Notes under the pieces: model-generated | The model's database searches: none | Told to the model about the DNA's origin: nothing | What the model saw: the letters and a program-made list of their open reading frames with translations, nothing else | From: Paractinoplanes durhamensis | Lineage (GTDB): Bacteria; Actinomycetota; Actinomycetes; Mycobacteriales; Micromonosporaceae | DNA length: 64,000 nucleotides | Assembly: GCF_016862175.1 (NCBI RefSeq) | Contig: NZ_BOML01000038.1 | Location: 1-64,000, forward strand | Reading direction: 5' to 3' | Part shown: positions 34,198 through 42,983 of the stretch, piece by piece | How the letters are laid out: each line of letters opens with the position of its first letter | Position numbering within the stretch: the first letter of the stretch is position 1 | Made by a program: the position numbers and the translations under genes

Positions 34198-34980
34198 ATG
34201 AACGCTTCCACCGCCGCCCGTAACGGACAGCGCGTCCCGAACCCGCCGCCCCAGCAGGGCACCAAGCCCAGCAACAACGGGCACCAGCCGCCGGCCAAGC
34301 CGACCGCGACCATCACGACGATGATCGTGTGCCTGCCCGACGGGCTCTCGCGCGAGCCGCTCACGGCTCACCAGCTCGACCGGCACTTCGGTGTCTCCGG
34401 GACGCTGCAGCCGCGGTTCTGGTCGAAGTCTGACCTGTACCTCTGGCAATGGCGTCGCCTGATCGGCCGCAGCAAAGCCGCGAAGAACCAGCCTGTCTGG
34501 TGCGCGGGCGGACCCGCCCGGCTGCTGGACCTGACCGGCATGCGGCAAGGCGCCGGCATGGGTGCAGGCATCCGCCACCAGCTGTGGCAGCAGGCCGTAC
34601 AAGGCACGAAGCCCGCCCAGCCGTGGGTGCACTTCCACACCCGGCACGTCACCGAGCCGGACAAGTACAGCTACGAGCAGGCCGCCGCCGACTTCTGGCA
34701 GCAGCCGCGGGTCACCGCGATGCGGGTGCACAACGCCGCCAACATCGGCACCCCGCTCGCAGTCGACGAGCTGGAAATGCTGCAGGCCGGACCCCTGGCC
34801 TACCAGCACCACAGCGCGATGACCGCAATCTGCGGCGACGCATTGCTCACCGCCGAAGGACGCCAGCTGGCCCCGGCCAGCGACGCCTTCAACGACCGGG
34901 TGACCTACCTCGAGCAAGCAATCCGGTGCCTCGACACCATCGCGGACACCGACCAGCGGCTCATCGCGGTCTCCCTCTGA
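34198..34980 (+). CDS. Hypothetical element protein
   Basis: 260 residues starting MNASTAARNGQRVPNPPPQQ, a disordered Pro/Gln-rich head of about 45 residues. A structured part follows from TTMIVCLPDGLSREPLTAHQ. It is rich in Gln, Trp and His (YLWQWRRLIG, IRHQLWQQAV) and includes a basic patch RSKAAKNQPVW. No enzyme motif or membrane segment is recognised. Strong upstream AGGAGG and normal codon use support expression. It follows the replication-relaxation gene, so a replication or transfer accessory role is possible, but I cannot name it. Confidence 0.55.
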   Translation: MNASTAARNGQRVPNPPPQQGTKPSNNGHQPPAKPTATITTMIVCLPDGLSREPLTAHQLDRHFGVSGTLQPRFWSKSDLYLWQWRRLIGRSKAAKNQPVWCAGGPARLLDLTGMRQGAGMGAGIRHQLWQQAVQGTKPAQPWVHFHTRHVTEPDKYSYEQAAADFWQQPRVTAMRVHNAANIGTPLAVDELEMLQAGPLAYQHHSAMTAICGDALLTAEGRQLAPASDAFNDRVTYLEQAIRCLDTIADTDQRLIAVSL

Positions 34981-35337
34981 CACCACCTACGGAACCGGTC
35001 CGGACACCTGCCGCGCAGCACCCTGAACCCAAGGGACCAGCGAGCAGCCCGGACCGGCTCCACCCCCCACTCCCCGCTGACGCCATCCGGCCCGCAGCCA
35101 CGCCGACGCCGCAACGGCGCACAGGCTCCACAACCCCACCCGCCGTCACCGAACCCCGCGCCGCCATCTGACTCCCGCGCACCCGCCCACCTTGGCGGAC
35201 GAGTCACCCATCGCCGCCCCGTGCGCTCCACTCGGCGCTTGCGCCGAGCGCTCCGGGCCGGGGCGTCACACAGTGCCCGGCCGGCGACACGGCCGCTGTT
35301 TGCCTCTTCCACCACCTTCACCAAGAAAGGCATCGCC
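34981..35337. other. Intergenic spacer, nothing recognised
   Basis: Pro-rich frames in this spacer have no ribosome site. A TCTGACA match overlaps the preceding stop codon. I see no hairpin or repeat of note. Confidence 0.35.
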
Positions 35338-36168
35338 ATGCCCCGTATCTGGTTCCGCCTCGAAGACGTCCTTCCGCTGGCCGAGCACGCTCTGCACTGC
35401 TTCGACCACATGCCCGCCCACGACATCCCCGGCACCGGCCCGGCCAGTCCCGGCCTGATCTGGACCAGCAGCGGCTCGCTGGACCTGCTGACCTCGACCG
35501 GCCTGCCCGCCTGGCACACCGGCAACGGCACCCCGCACGCCGCCGTGGCGCACTCGTGGTGTGACGCCGCCGGCCGGTACTACACCGCCGCAAGCAACGG
35601 CTACACCACCGCCTACCTGCCCCTGACCAGCGAATTCGGTTCTCCCGGCCCGATCATGCACCTGCTCAGGACCTGCCGGTCCGCCGGGCGGGGCTGGGTC
35701 GCCGTCGACATCGATCCGGCGGATCAGCATCACGTCGGCCCCTACCAGGTGCATGTGGTGTCCGACCGCGACGACCTCGTCCCGGCCGGTACGAGCTGGT
35801 CCCAGGCTCAGGTGACCTGCTCGCAGGTCGCCGGGCGCGGCTACTGGGCGCTGGTCGCCGACGGCTACACCAGCAACAGCGGCGCTCTGATTCCCCGCTT
35901 CACCGCCGACACACTCCGCCGGATCACCACCGATCTGGACACCCCCGACGCCGCCACGAACGCCGCACCGCCCGCGCCCGGGCTGGCTGCGCTGGGCTGG
36001 GAAGGCGACATCCTGACCGTCTACCGACACGACCCCGGCCACACCACCCGCTACCGGGTGACCGATCACTTGAGCCCCGACGGCGACGGCCGCTACCCGC
36101 TCGGCGCCTACCTGTGGCCCTGGCGCCAGACCACCGGCCGGACGGGAAGTGCCGGTCGTGGGTGCTGA
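35338..36168 (+). CDS. Hypothetical element protein
   Basis: 276 residues starting MPRIWFRLEDVLPLAEHALH after AAGAAAGG. It contains repeated aromatic-Gly-Tyr-Thr turns (YYTAASNGYTTAYLPLT, YWALVADGYTSNSGALIPRF) that suggest a beta-rich fold, and an acidic VDIDPADQHHVGPYQVHVV segment. No family is recognised. Its end overlaps the next small gene by 20 bases in another frame. It belongs to a run of short unknown genes typical of actinobacterial conjugative elements. Confidence 0.5.
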   Translation: MPRIWFRLEDVLPLAEHALHCFDHMPAHDIPGTGPASPGLIWTSSGSLDLLTSTGLPAWHTGNGTPHAAVAHSWCDAAGRYYTAASNGYTTAYLPLTSEFGSPGPIMHLLRTCRSAGRGWVAVDIDPADQHHVGPYQVHVVSDRDDLVPAGTSWSQAQVTCSQVAGRGYWALVADGYTSNSGALIPRFTADTLRRITTDLDTPDAATNAAPPAPGLAALGWEGDILTVYRHDPGHTTRYRVTDHLSPDGDGRYPLGAYLWPWRQTTGRTGSAGRGC

Positions 36169-36433
36169 CACCTTCACCCACTACCAGGCCGGAGCCGATG
36201 CCGAGACGGCGTTTGTGCAGGCCCGGAAGGAAGCCCTGCACCAGCACGGCCACGGCGGATACTCCGGCACCCTCGCCGAGAAGGACACCTTCCTGGTCAT
36301 CACCGATCAGCCGATGAGCGCACAGGCTGCCAAGGCGCTGGCCGGCGAGCTCATCGAGCGGAATGACCCGCGTATCGAGGACAAGCGGGGACCGGCCGGC
36401 GCGATCGCCTCAAGATCGCAACCCGCGTCCTGA
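36149..36433 (+). CDS. Small hypothetical protein
   Basis: 94 residues from a GTG. The sequence VVGADTFTHYQAGADAETAF, then ARKEALHQHGHGGYSGTLAE and DTFLVITDQPMSAQAAKAL has good coding character and looks like a small alpha/beta fold. It overlaps the preceding gene by 20 bases. The tail (SRSQPAS) looks abrupt, so the gene may be shortened by a frameshift. It continues three bases later with another short frame in a different reading frame. Confidence 0.5.
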   Translation: MPVVGADTFTHYQAGADAETAFVQARKEALHQHGHGGYSGTLAEKDTFLVITDQPMSAQAAKALAGELIERNDPRIEDKRGPAGAIASRSQPAS

Positions 36434-36435
36434 TC

Positions 36436-36690
36436 GTGCGGGACCTACCACGGCCGAACAACGATCCCGACCTCGACGGCGCGACCCTCGACACCGTCAT
36501 CGACGTGTGCCGCCAGCGGCAGCTGCTCGCCGACGACGAGACAGTCGCCGAAGCCGCGTGGCAGGCCCCGACCGGTCGCGGCAACCCTGCCGTCGGCACC
36601 GCCCGGCTGACAGTGCAACTCGATCCCGCCACGCTCGCCACCCGGACTGCACCGGACGGCTGGCTGTTCTTCGGATGGGCCAGCAGCTAG
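36436..36690 (+). CDS. Small hypothetical protein
   Basis: 84 residues from a GTG two bases after the previous stop. Sequence features are PDLDGATLDTVIDVCRQRQL, then GRGNPAVGTARLTVQLDPAT. Acidic, with no recognised family. Close packing with the upstream frame suggests co-translation, or that both derive from one gene split by a frame change. Confidence in either view is low. Confidence 0.4.
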   Translation: MRDLPRPNNDPDLDGATLDTVIDVCRQRQLLADDETVAEAAWQAPTGRGNPAVGTARLTVQLDPATLATRTAPDGWLFFGWASS

Positions 36691-36892
36691 AACGCTGCCG
36701 CCGCCCGCACCCGCACACCCGAGGCCAGCCGACCGCTGACAACCCGACGCGTCGGCGCGCCCTGCCTCACCGCTCCCTAGACCTGCACGACCCGGCCGCT
36801 GCCCGGCCTCCCCGCGCACCCCTCCGCACTTCCGGGCACGGCCGATTGGCCGTGCCCGGGCTCCCCCTGTTCACGACGAAAGGGAACCCATC

Positions 36893-37243
36893 ATGGCTAT
36901 CCGAATCCAGCGCACCGTCGTCGACGACATCGACGGCACCGACAGCAAGGTCGCCACGTACCGGTTCGCGCTGGAAGGCATCGAGTACGAGATCGACCTG
37001 TCCGACCCGAACATCGACGAGCTCCGGGCGGTACTGCGCCCGTACACCACCGCCGGACGCCGGCTGCCGAAGACCAGGACCAAGACCGGCAGTGCCGCCC
37101 GCACCGCGCCCGGCACGAAGAGCAGCCCCGTCCGGCAATGGTGGTACGCCCACCAGGGCGAGCGTGATCTGCCACCGTTCAACCCGCGCGGCAGCATCCC
37201 GCACCAGGTGATCGCCGCCAAGCGTGACGCCGACCAGCCGTAG
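36893..37243 (+). CDS. lsr2: Lsr2-like nucleoid-associated xenogeneic silencer
   Basis: 116 residues with the Lsr2 plan. The N-terminal dimerisation domain reads RTVVDDIDGTDSKVATYRFA, then GIEYEIDLSDPNIDELRAVL. A basic linker (TRTKTGSAARTAPGTKSS) follows, then the DNA-binding domain QWWYAHQGERDLPPFNPRGS and IPHQVIAA. In characterised Lsr2 the minor-groove motif is Arg-Gly-Arg; here it is Arg-Gly-Ser (residues 98-100), so AT-DNA binding may be weaker or altered. Lsr2 silences AT-rich and foreign genes. An element-borne copy could manage its own expression in the host. The ATG follows AAAGGG. Confidence 0.85.
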   Translation: MAIRIQRTVVDDIDGTDSKVATYRFALEGIEYEIDLSDPNIDELRAVLRPYTTAGRRLPKTRTKTGSAARTAPGTKSSPVRQWWYAHQGERDLPPFNPRGSIPHQVIAAKRDADQP

Positions 37244-37445
37244 CCCCCGCAGGTCACGGGCGCCGCAAACCGACACCGCCGGGCCATGCCCATATCTGAT
37301 CTTGCCCTTCGATGCCCGACCTCGACGTGTGCAGGACTTTCCCCTGTTGCGGGCGCGGCCCGGCATCGAATCCCGAATCCGACTTGAACACCCGCGCCGA
37401 CGAAGCGTGGATCAGTGCACCTCACTGAGCAGAGAGGAACAAAAG

Positions 37446-38219
37446 ATGACCGACGAACCCTGCGCCCCGCCACCGGCGAACAGCGCCTTCGCCGTCCTGG
37501 CCGCGATCGCCGACCTCGGCGCCGCCACCCCCGCCGCGATCGCCAAGAAGGTAGGGATCGGCTACTCCACCGTCAACCCGAAGCTGCGCGCCTGGGAGGA
37601 CGCGGGACTCGCCGAACGGTTCCAGCACAACAGCCAGACCCTGTGGAGACTGACCGACGCAGGGAACGCCAGCACCGCTACCAGACGCCCGCACGACGCA
37701 ACCCTTTCACCCGACCCGGGCACCGTTGTGCCACCGGCAGTCGCGACACCGTCCGGCACTCCCGCCGCGGACGACAGCGATCTGCAAACCCCCATGTCCC
37801 CTGCGCTCGCCCCTGACACTGCCGCGCCGCCGGAATCCGCCGAAGCGACAGAACCGGAACCGGTGGCTGTACCTGCCAACCCCTCGTCTGCGCGCGACAC
37901 CACCGACGCCCCTGTGCAGAGCCCAACTGCCGCAGCCCAGCGGCCCGGAGCCGGCGATCCGGACGCCGAGCCCGCCAGTTCTGGCCGGCGACTACGAGGC
38001 TCCCTGCGCGAAGCCGTTCTCACCGTCCTCAAAGCCAACCCCAGCCGCGGCTACACCGTCACCGAGCTGCGCAAACTGATCGACCGCGGCAAGGAGGACG
38101 GCGCGAAAGCGGCCAGCGCCGGAGCGGTCGCCAACGCCGCCCACAAGCTCGTCGAACTGGGTCAGGCCGTCCTGCTGACCGAACGGCCCGCCACCTTCGG
38201 CCTGGCCCCGGCCGCCTGA
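37446..38219 (+). CDS. Two-winged-helix DNA-binding protein
   Basis: 257 residues with a winged helix at each end and a long Pro/Ala/Thr linker. The N-terminal helix (AFAVLAAIADLGAATPAAIA, then STVNPKLRAWEDAGLAERF and QTLWRLTDAG) closely resembles the winged helix inside the LysM-BTAD protein at 52228-55494. The C-terminal one is LREAVLTVLKANPSRGYTVT, then VANAAHKLVELGQAVLL. Probably a transcription regulator that can bridge two DNA sites. GAGAGGA precedes the ATG at 37446. In-frame codons upstream are not conserved in style. Confidence 0.65.
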   Translation: MTDEPCAPPPANSAFAVLAAIADLGAATPAAIAKKVGIGYSTVNPKLRAWEDAGLAERFQHNSQTLWRLTDAGNASTATRRPHDATLSPDPGTVVPPAVATPSGTPAADDSDLQTPMSPALAPDTAAPPESAEATEPEPVAVPANPSSARDTTDAPVQSPTAAAQRPGAGDPDAEPASSGRRLRGSLREAVLTVLKANPSRGYTVTELRKLIDRGKEDGAKAASAGAVANAAHKLVELGQAVLLTERPATFGLAPAA

Positions 38220-38309
38220 CATGCCCCTCCGGTAGCCCGGAGGCAGGCGTCGAACTTCCCGGAACCACGCCCGCCCCCGGTGCTCCTTACACGACAAGGA
38301 GCCCTAGAA

Positions 38310-38948
38310 GTGTCTCCCATCCTGACCTGGATCGTCACCGCCGTCGGCGGTGTGCTGGCCGGCTTCGCCTGTGCCGGAACCGTCCTGTGGCGCCAGCAGC
38401 AGACCGTGGCCCGCTGGCGGTACCTGGCCCACCACGACGACACCACCGGCCTGCCCAACCGGCGTGCCCTGCTCGCCGCCCTGCGCCGCGCGCTGTACAA
38501 CGGCGATCCCGTCGGCCTGGTCCTGCTGGACCTGGACAAATTCAAGGCGATCAACGACACGTACGGCCACGAGGACGGCAACGAGATTCTCACCGCGGTC
38601 GGCAACCGACTGTCCGCCCTGATCGAGCCGGTCCGGCTGGCCGCCCGGCTCTCCGGCGACGAGTACGCCCTGCTCGTGACCGGCGGCGCCGAGCAGACCG
38701 CGTCCGCCGCCAGCGCGGCGTGGCGGGCGGTCATGCGTGACCCGTTCTCGGTCCGCGACGTCTACCTGCGTGTCTCGGCCAGCGTCGGACACGTCACCGC
38801 CGGACAGGGCGCCACTCCGGCGGACCTGCTGCGTGCCGCCGACATGGCCATGTACGAGGCGAAACAGGCCGCCACCGGTATCCGCGCCGCCGCCACCCAG
38901 AACCCCGGCCCGGTAGGGCTGCGCTACCGCGACCTGCCCCGCAACTAG
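38310..38948 (+). CDS. GGDEF domain protein (probable diguanylate cyclase)
   Basis: 212 residues. One membrane segment at the N-terminus (ILTWIVTAVGGVLAGFACAG) is followed directly by a GGDEF domain. Visible are DDTTGLPNRRALLAALRRAL (the usual start), LVLLDLDKFKAINDTYGH (metal and guanine contacts) and RLSGDEYALLV, where the active-site signature is SGDEY rather than GGDEF. SGDEF-type variants are often active; the final Tyr is unusual. No inhibitory RxxD site is seen at the expected place. It would make cyclic di-GMP at the membrane. GTG start with AAGGAG nine bases upstream. Confidence 0.82.
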   Translation: MSPILTWIVTAVGGVLAGFACAGTVLWRQQQTVARWRYLAHHDDTTGLPNRRALLAALRRALYNGDPVGLVLLDLDKFKAINDTYGHEDGNEILTAVGNRLSALIEPVRLAARLSGDEYALLVTGGAEQTASAASAAWRAVMRDPFSVRDVYLRVSASVGHVTAGQGATPADLLRAADMAMYEAKQAATGIRAAATQNPGPVGLRYRDLPRN

Positions 38949-39100
38949 CAGCGCCTCGCCGCGATCGGCCACACCCTCGCGCCCGCCCGCCCGGCCGTAC
39001 CGGCTGAGGCGGGCCCGGTGGCGCACCCCGCTTTCGCCCAGCACCAACCTGCCCTTGCGAGATCCGGCCCTCATCGGCCGAGACACGGAGACAGACCAGC

Positions 39101-39544
39101 ATGAGCACCCACGCCTACATCGGCATCCGCCACCCTGAACAGTCCGACCTGGTCCAGCTGCGCTACATCCACACCGACGGCTACCCGGCCTGGACGATCC
39201 ACGCGGTCCGCCAGATCTGGGCCACGACCGCAGCGCGAGACACCCGCCGCCTGATCACCCTGCTGCTGACTAATGACTGGGACTGCCTCAACGCGGACAC
39301 CACCGCAGCCGACAAGCCCTCGTTCATCGGCGGACAGCCGATCCCCGGTGTCGGCACGACCATCGCCGTCACCGACTTCGCCACCGGCCGGCTGCTGCCA
39401 CCGCATCCGGTCACCGTCGCGGCCCTGACGCAGACCGGCGACCTGGACGCCCAGTGGATCTACCTACTCGATGCCACCGCGGACACGATCGCCACGCACA
39501 CCGGCGGCGGCGCGCTCGTGGGCACCGAGCCTCTCGCGTCATGA
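39101..39544 (+). CDS. Hypothetical element protein
   Basis: 147 residues starting MSTHAYIGIRHPEQSDLVQL. The pattern RYIHTDGYPAWTIHAVRQIW, then LLTNDWDCLNADTTAADKPS and a final QWIYLLDATADTIATHT suggests a compact alpha/beta protein with a possible nucleotide or ligand site, but no family is named. CGGAGA lies upstream. Its stop overlaps the start of a 34-residue frame (ATGA), which in turn overlaps the M23 peptidase gene, so expression is probably coupled to the cell-wall enzyme. Confidence 0.5.
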   Translation: MSTHAYIGIRHPEQSDLVQLRYIHTDGYPAWTIHAVRQIWATTAARDTRRLITLLLTNDWDCLNADTTAADKPSFIGGQPIPGVGTTIAVTDFATGRLLPPHPVTVAALTQTGDLDAQWIYLLDATADTIATHTGGGALVGTEPLAS

Positions 39545-39645
39545 ACGGTCACCTCACCGCCGGCCCGCACAAGGCGCAGCAACGAGGTCAGCACGACCGG
39601 CCGACGGCAGCACTACGCCGACCCTCGGGCGGTGATCGGCAGTGA
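39541..39645 (+). CDS. 34-residue coupling ORF
   Basis: It starts at the ATGA shared with the upstream stop and ends in a GTGA shared with the M23 peptidase start. The peptide (MNGHLTAGPHKAQQRGQHDR...) has no recognisable motif. Four-base overlaps on both sides argue that ribosomes pass through it, and it may exist mainly to couple translation of its neighbours. Confidence 0.4.
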   Translation: MNGHLTAGPHKAQQRGQHDRPTAALRRPSGGDRQ

Positions 39646-40727
39646 CCACACGAGGGCTCGGCCTGCTCGCCGCTGCGGTAGCGGTGATCCTGCTGGCCTG
39701 CTCCGGGCTGGCTCAGATGTTCGACGGCGGTGCCGCCGCAGCCGGCACCTGCGGTATCAGCACCGGGGCGTCCCCGACGTCCGCCGGTGCCACCACCGCG
39801 CGGCCCCGTCCCGCGGCGCTGGAGCGGATCGGAAGGTGGAACAGCGAGCAGGTCGGCAACGCCGCCGTCATCGTTGACGTCGGAGCCCGCCTCGACGTCG
39901 CGGTCCGCGGGCAGGTGATCGCTGTGGCGACCGCCATGCAGGAGTCCTCGTTGCTCAACCTGCCCGGCGGCGACCGTGACTCGGTCGGGCTGTTCCAGCA
40001 ACGGCCCAGCCAGGGCTGGGGGACACCCGCCCAGCTGCACGACCCCGAGTACGCGGCGGCGAGGTTCTACACCACGCTGACGTCCATCACCGGCTGGCAG
40101 ACGATGCCCCTGACCCGAGCAGCGCAGACAGTGCAGGCCAGCGCCTACCCGGACGCGTACGCGAAGTGGGAAACGGACGCCACCGACCTCGTTGCCGCGC
40201 TCACCGGCATCCCGGCCGCGGGCTGCGCGGTGACCGTCTCCACGCTCGGCTGGACCGGCCCTGTACCTGGGGCGATGGTCGGCTCCGGATTCCGCACCCA
40301 GGGCAGGCCCGCCCACGACGGCGTCGACCTGATCGTCGCCAAGGGCACCCCGATCCACGCCACCGCCGCCGGCACTGTCAGCCGGGTGCGGTGCAACGCC
40401 ATCGACGTGCGCACCGGCGGCAACTGGGGCTGCGACCGCGACGGTGACCCCGGGCTCACCCGCGGCTGCGGCTGGTACGTCGACATCGACCATGCCGGCG
40501 GGATCGTCACCCGCTACTGCCACCAGCTCACCCGACCCTACGTGCAGGTCGGACAGCACGTCACCGCCGGCGATGTCATCGGTGTCACCGGTAGCAGCGG
40601 CCACTCCTCCGGCCCGCATCTGCACTTCGAGGTCCACCTCGGCGATCACACCTCAGCGACCGCGACCGATCCGGTGCCGTTCATGGCCTCCGTCGGCGCC
40701 TCACTGGGCGCAAAGTGGCGGCTCTGA
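39642..40727 (+). CDS. VirB1-like cell-wall hydrolase: lytic transglycosylase-like plus M23 peptidase
   Basis: 361 residues. A hydrophobic N-terminal anchor (LGLLAAAVAVILLACSGLA) leads to a transglycosylase-like region (IAVATAMQESSLLNLPGGDR with a likely catalytic Glu, then DSVGLFQQRPSQGWG). The C-terminal part is an M23 metallopeptidase with zinc ligands in HDGVDLIVAKGTPIHA and SSGPHLHFEVH. It should cut peptidoglycan strands and peptide bridges so that the secretion channel can cross the wall, the VirB1 role in Gram-positive systems. The GTG start overlaps the upstream 34-residue frame. Confidence 0.85.
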   Translation: MTTRGLGLLAAAVAVILLACSGLAQMFDGGAAAAGTCGISTGASPTSAGATTARPRPAALERIGRWNSEQVGNAAVIVDVGARLDVAVRGQVIAVATAMQESSLLNLPGGDRDSVGLFQQRPSQGWGTPAQLHDPEYAAARFYTTLTSITGWQTMPLTRAAQTVQASAYPDAYAKWETDATDLVAALTGIPAAGCAVTVSTLGWTGPVPGAMVGSGFRTQGRPAHDGVDLIVAKGTPIHATAAGTVSRVRCNAIDVRTGGNWGCDRDGDPGLTRGCGWYVDIDHAGGIVTRYCHQLTRPYVQVGQHVTAGDVIGVTGSSGHSSGPHLHFEVHLGDHTSATATDPVPFMASVGASLGAKWRL

Positions 40728-40931
40728 GGCGACCGCTGTGACGGATACGGCACATCTCGAATAGCGCCGTCTCCCAGCAAGAAGCCTCGGCGAATCGCTG
40801 CTGGCTGCGATCTCGCCCGCTGCGAGGCCCGGGCCGCCTGGCAGATGCCCGGCTGGCTGTGACGGCCCTCGTGCCCACTCCCGGTCGGTACGTCGTGCCG
40901 ACCTATCGCTCACCTTGTTCAAGGAGTCACT

Positions 40932-42983
40932 GTGGACAACCACGATCGCGTCACCTTGCCTTCCGGAGCCCTCGCGGACGACTCCGACACCCTCGCTTAC
41001 CCCATCTCGCCGGACTACGTGAAGTCGTGGACGCCGGTTCGGGCGCTGTGCGAACTGATCGCCAACGCCCTCGACGAGGACCCGAACGCCCGCGTCAGCT
41101 GGGCCGACGGTGCCCTGACCATCGCCGACGACGGCCCGGGTATCCCTGAGGAAGGCCTTGTGCTCGGTCATTCGGCCAAGACCAGCCAACAGATCGGCCA
41201 GTTCGGTGAGGGTAAGAAGCTGGCGGCCCTGGTGCTGGCCCGCAGCCCCGAGATCGGAGCAGTGCGCTGCGAAACCGTCGAATACGGCTTCACCCCGAGC
41301 GTGGAGCGGCACCACCTGCTCGGCGGCCTCGTCCCGTCGCGTACCGCCCAAGGGTCCGAGCTTCTGGTCTACCACCTGTTCCGCACCGGCCGGGCCAAAG
41401 GCACCGTCTTCACCGTCGAATGCTCCCGTGAGCTCGCCGACGAAGCCATCAGGCGGTTCCGGGCGTTGGCCGAACCTGGCTACCAGGCGCCGTCCAGCCC
41501 CGGTGAGTGCGTGCTTGACGGCCCTGCGGGCCGGGTCTGGATCGGTGGGGTCCTGGTCACCGTCATGCCCGACCTGGTGGCCTCCTATGACCTGCCGCTG
41601 GACGCCAAGGGCCTGCAGAACCGCGACCGGACCGTCATCGAAGCCGGCGCCCTGCGCGACGCGGTGCGCACCATGCTCGCCGACAGCGAGGACCCGCGGA
41701 TCCTCGACCGGTTCGCCCGCCACGTCCTGGCCGGCGGGAAACTGCGCGATCCGGAGCAGTTCTTCAGCCACGTCTACAAGCCCCGGGCTCGCGCAGCCTG
41801 GCGGACCTGGGCCCGCACCCATCTGCCGCCACAGACCTACTACACCGCCTCCGGGCAGGAGGAAGCCGCTCTCGACCTGGCCGACAAGGGATACATCGAG
41901 GTCGCCGCCACAGGCCTGGCCTCCTACAAACAACCGGCGTTCATGCACCTGCTCGGCGTCGACGTCGCCACGATCAGCCGAAGCAGTCACTACCAGCGCA
42001 GCCAGGACAAGACGGCCTGGGTAGACGACCGGGCCCTGACCACGCCGGAACGCGATGCCCTCGCGTACGGACGCGACCTGGTCTGCCGGGCCATCGGCCC
42101 GTTCGCCCTGGACCGGCTCCGCGTCTACGCCCACAGCGAGGAAACACCGTGCGCGGACGGTTTCTACAACCCGCGTACCAGCGACGTGGCGATCCAACGC
42201 GATGTCCTCGGCGACCGGCACCGGACCCTGCTCGTGCTGCTGCACGAGGCCGCCCACCGGGTCGGGCACCGCGGTGGTGGGCGGTGGCTGCCGATACCCG
42301 ACTACCAGGACCGTGGCCGGGGCTTCGAACACATGCTCAGCGATTTCGCCGCCGTACTGCTGAGTCTGCTCGCCGACGCCGGCGCGGTGCCCGAACCGAG
42401 CGAAACCCCGGCCTCGCCCGGCCGACGAGGTCGCCTGGCCGCCGCCGACGATCCTGCAGTTCCGGCTGTGCGCCGTGAACTGGCGCACCTAATCGCCGAC
42501 CGGCTCCCGCAGGCCCTGACCGACGGCGGCTTCCGCGACGAGAAAGACCTCGTCGCCTCCACCGCGGTCCACCCGGACTACTGGCGCACGCTGAGGAACC
42601 CGAAGATCACCGGGCACCGCCAGCAGCGCGGCGGCCGAGCCGCGGCCTACGACAAGGTCGCTCTGCTCGCCGAGGCCGCCGGCCTGCACCCGCCGGTCGT
42701 CTGGCTCGGCTACCACCTCTGCGAAGGATCCCTGCAGGGCCGCAGCCGTGAGAAATGGGGCAAACCCGGCCGCTGGGCGAAGACGATGCGTGACGCCATC
42801 GACCGCGTCTGCACCGACCTGGAGAAACTCGGCGGCCCGTACGCCGAGCAGATCCCCGCGCTGCGGGCGCTGGCCGAGGGCCACACTCCGGCCCCGCTCG
42901 GCGACGAATCCTGGCACGCCCCAGCCCGGCACCTGCTGACCGTCGAACGCCAGCGCCTCGGCCTGAGCACGGCAACCGCCTGA
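40932..42983 (+). CDS. GHKL ATPase fused to an HExxHxxGH metalloprotease-like domain
   Basis: 683 residues. The N-terminal GHKL (Hsp90/MORC-like) ATPase has an N-box CELIANALDE (residues 40-49), G1 DDGPGIP (66-72) and G2 GQFGEGKK (89-96). After a linker comes the motif HEAAHRVGH (His438-His446), which fits the metzincin pattern HExxHxxGH for a zinc protease; FEHMLSDFAAVLL follows. The C-terminal about 180 residues are helical. I know of no named family with this pair. The ATPase may sense or remodel something and the protease act on it, as in some defence systems. It lies alone with AAGGAG before a GTG. The ATPase call is firm; the protease is by motif only. Confidence 0.72.
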   Translation: MDNHDRVTLPSGALADDSDTLAYPISPDYVKSWTPVRALCELIANALDEDPNARVSWADGALTIADDGPGIPEEGLVLGHSAKTSQQIGQFGEGKKLAALVLARSPEIGAVRCETVEYGFTPSVERHHLLGGLVPSRTAQGSELLVYHLFRTGRAKGTVFTVECSRELADEAIRRFRALAEPGYQAPSSPGECVLDGPAGRVWIGGVLVTVMPDLVASYDLPLDAKGLQNRDRTVIEAGALRDAVRTMLADSEDPRILDRFARHVLAGGKLRDPEQFFSHVYKPRARAAWRTWARTHLPPQTYYTASGQEEAALDLADKGYIEVAATGLASYKQPAFMHLLGVDVATISRSSHYQRSQDKTAWVDDRALTTPERDALAYGRDLVCRAIGPFALDRLRVYAHSEETPCADGFYNPRTSDVAIQRDVLGDRHRTLLVLLHEAAHRVGHRGGGRWLPIPDYQDRGRGFEHMLSDFAAVLLSLLADAGAVPEPSETPASPGRRGRLAAADDPAVPAVRRELAHLIADRLPQALTDGGFRDEKDLVASTAVHPDYWRTLRNPKITGHRQQRGGRAAAYDKVALLAEAAGLHPPVVWLGYHLCEGSLQGRSREKWGKPGRWAKTMRDAIDRVCTDLEKLGGPYAEQIPALRALAEGHTPAPLGDESWHAPARHLLTVERQRLGLSTATA

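Noticed and set aside
34198..34980. Relaxase candidate
   Set aside because: No His-x-His-x-x or catalytic Tyr pattern of known relaxase families could be seen, so it stays hypothetical.
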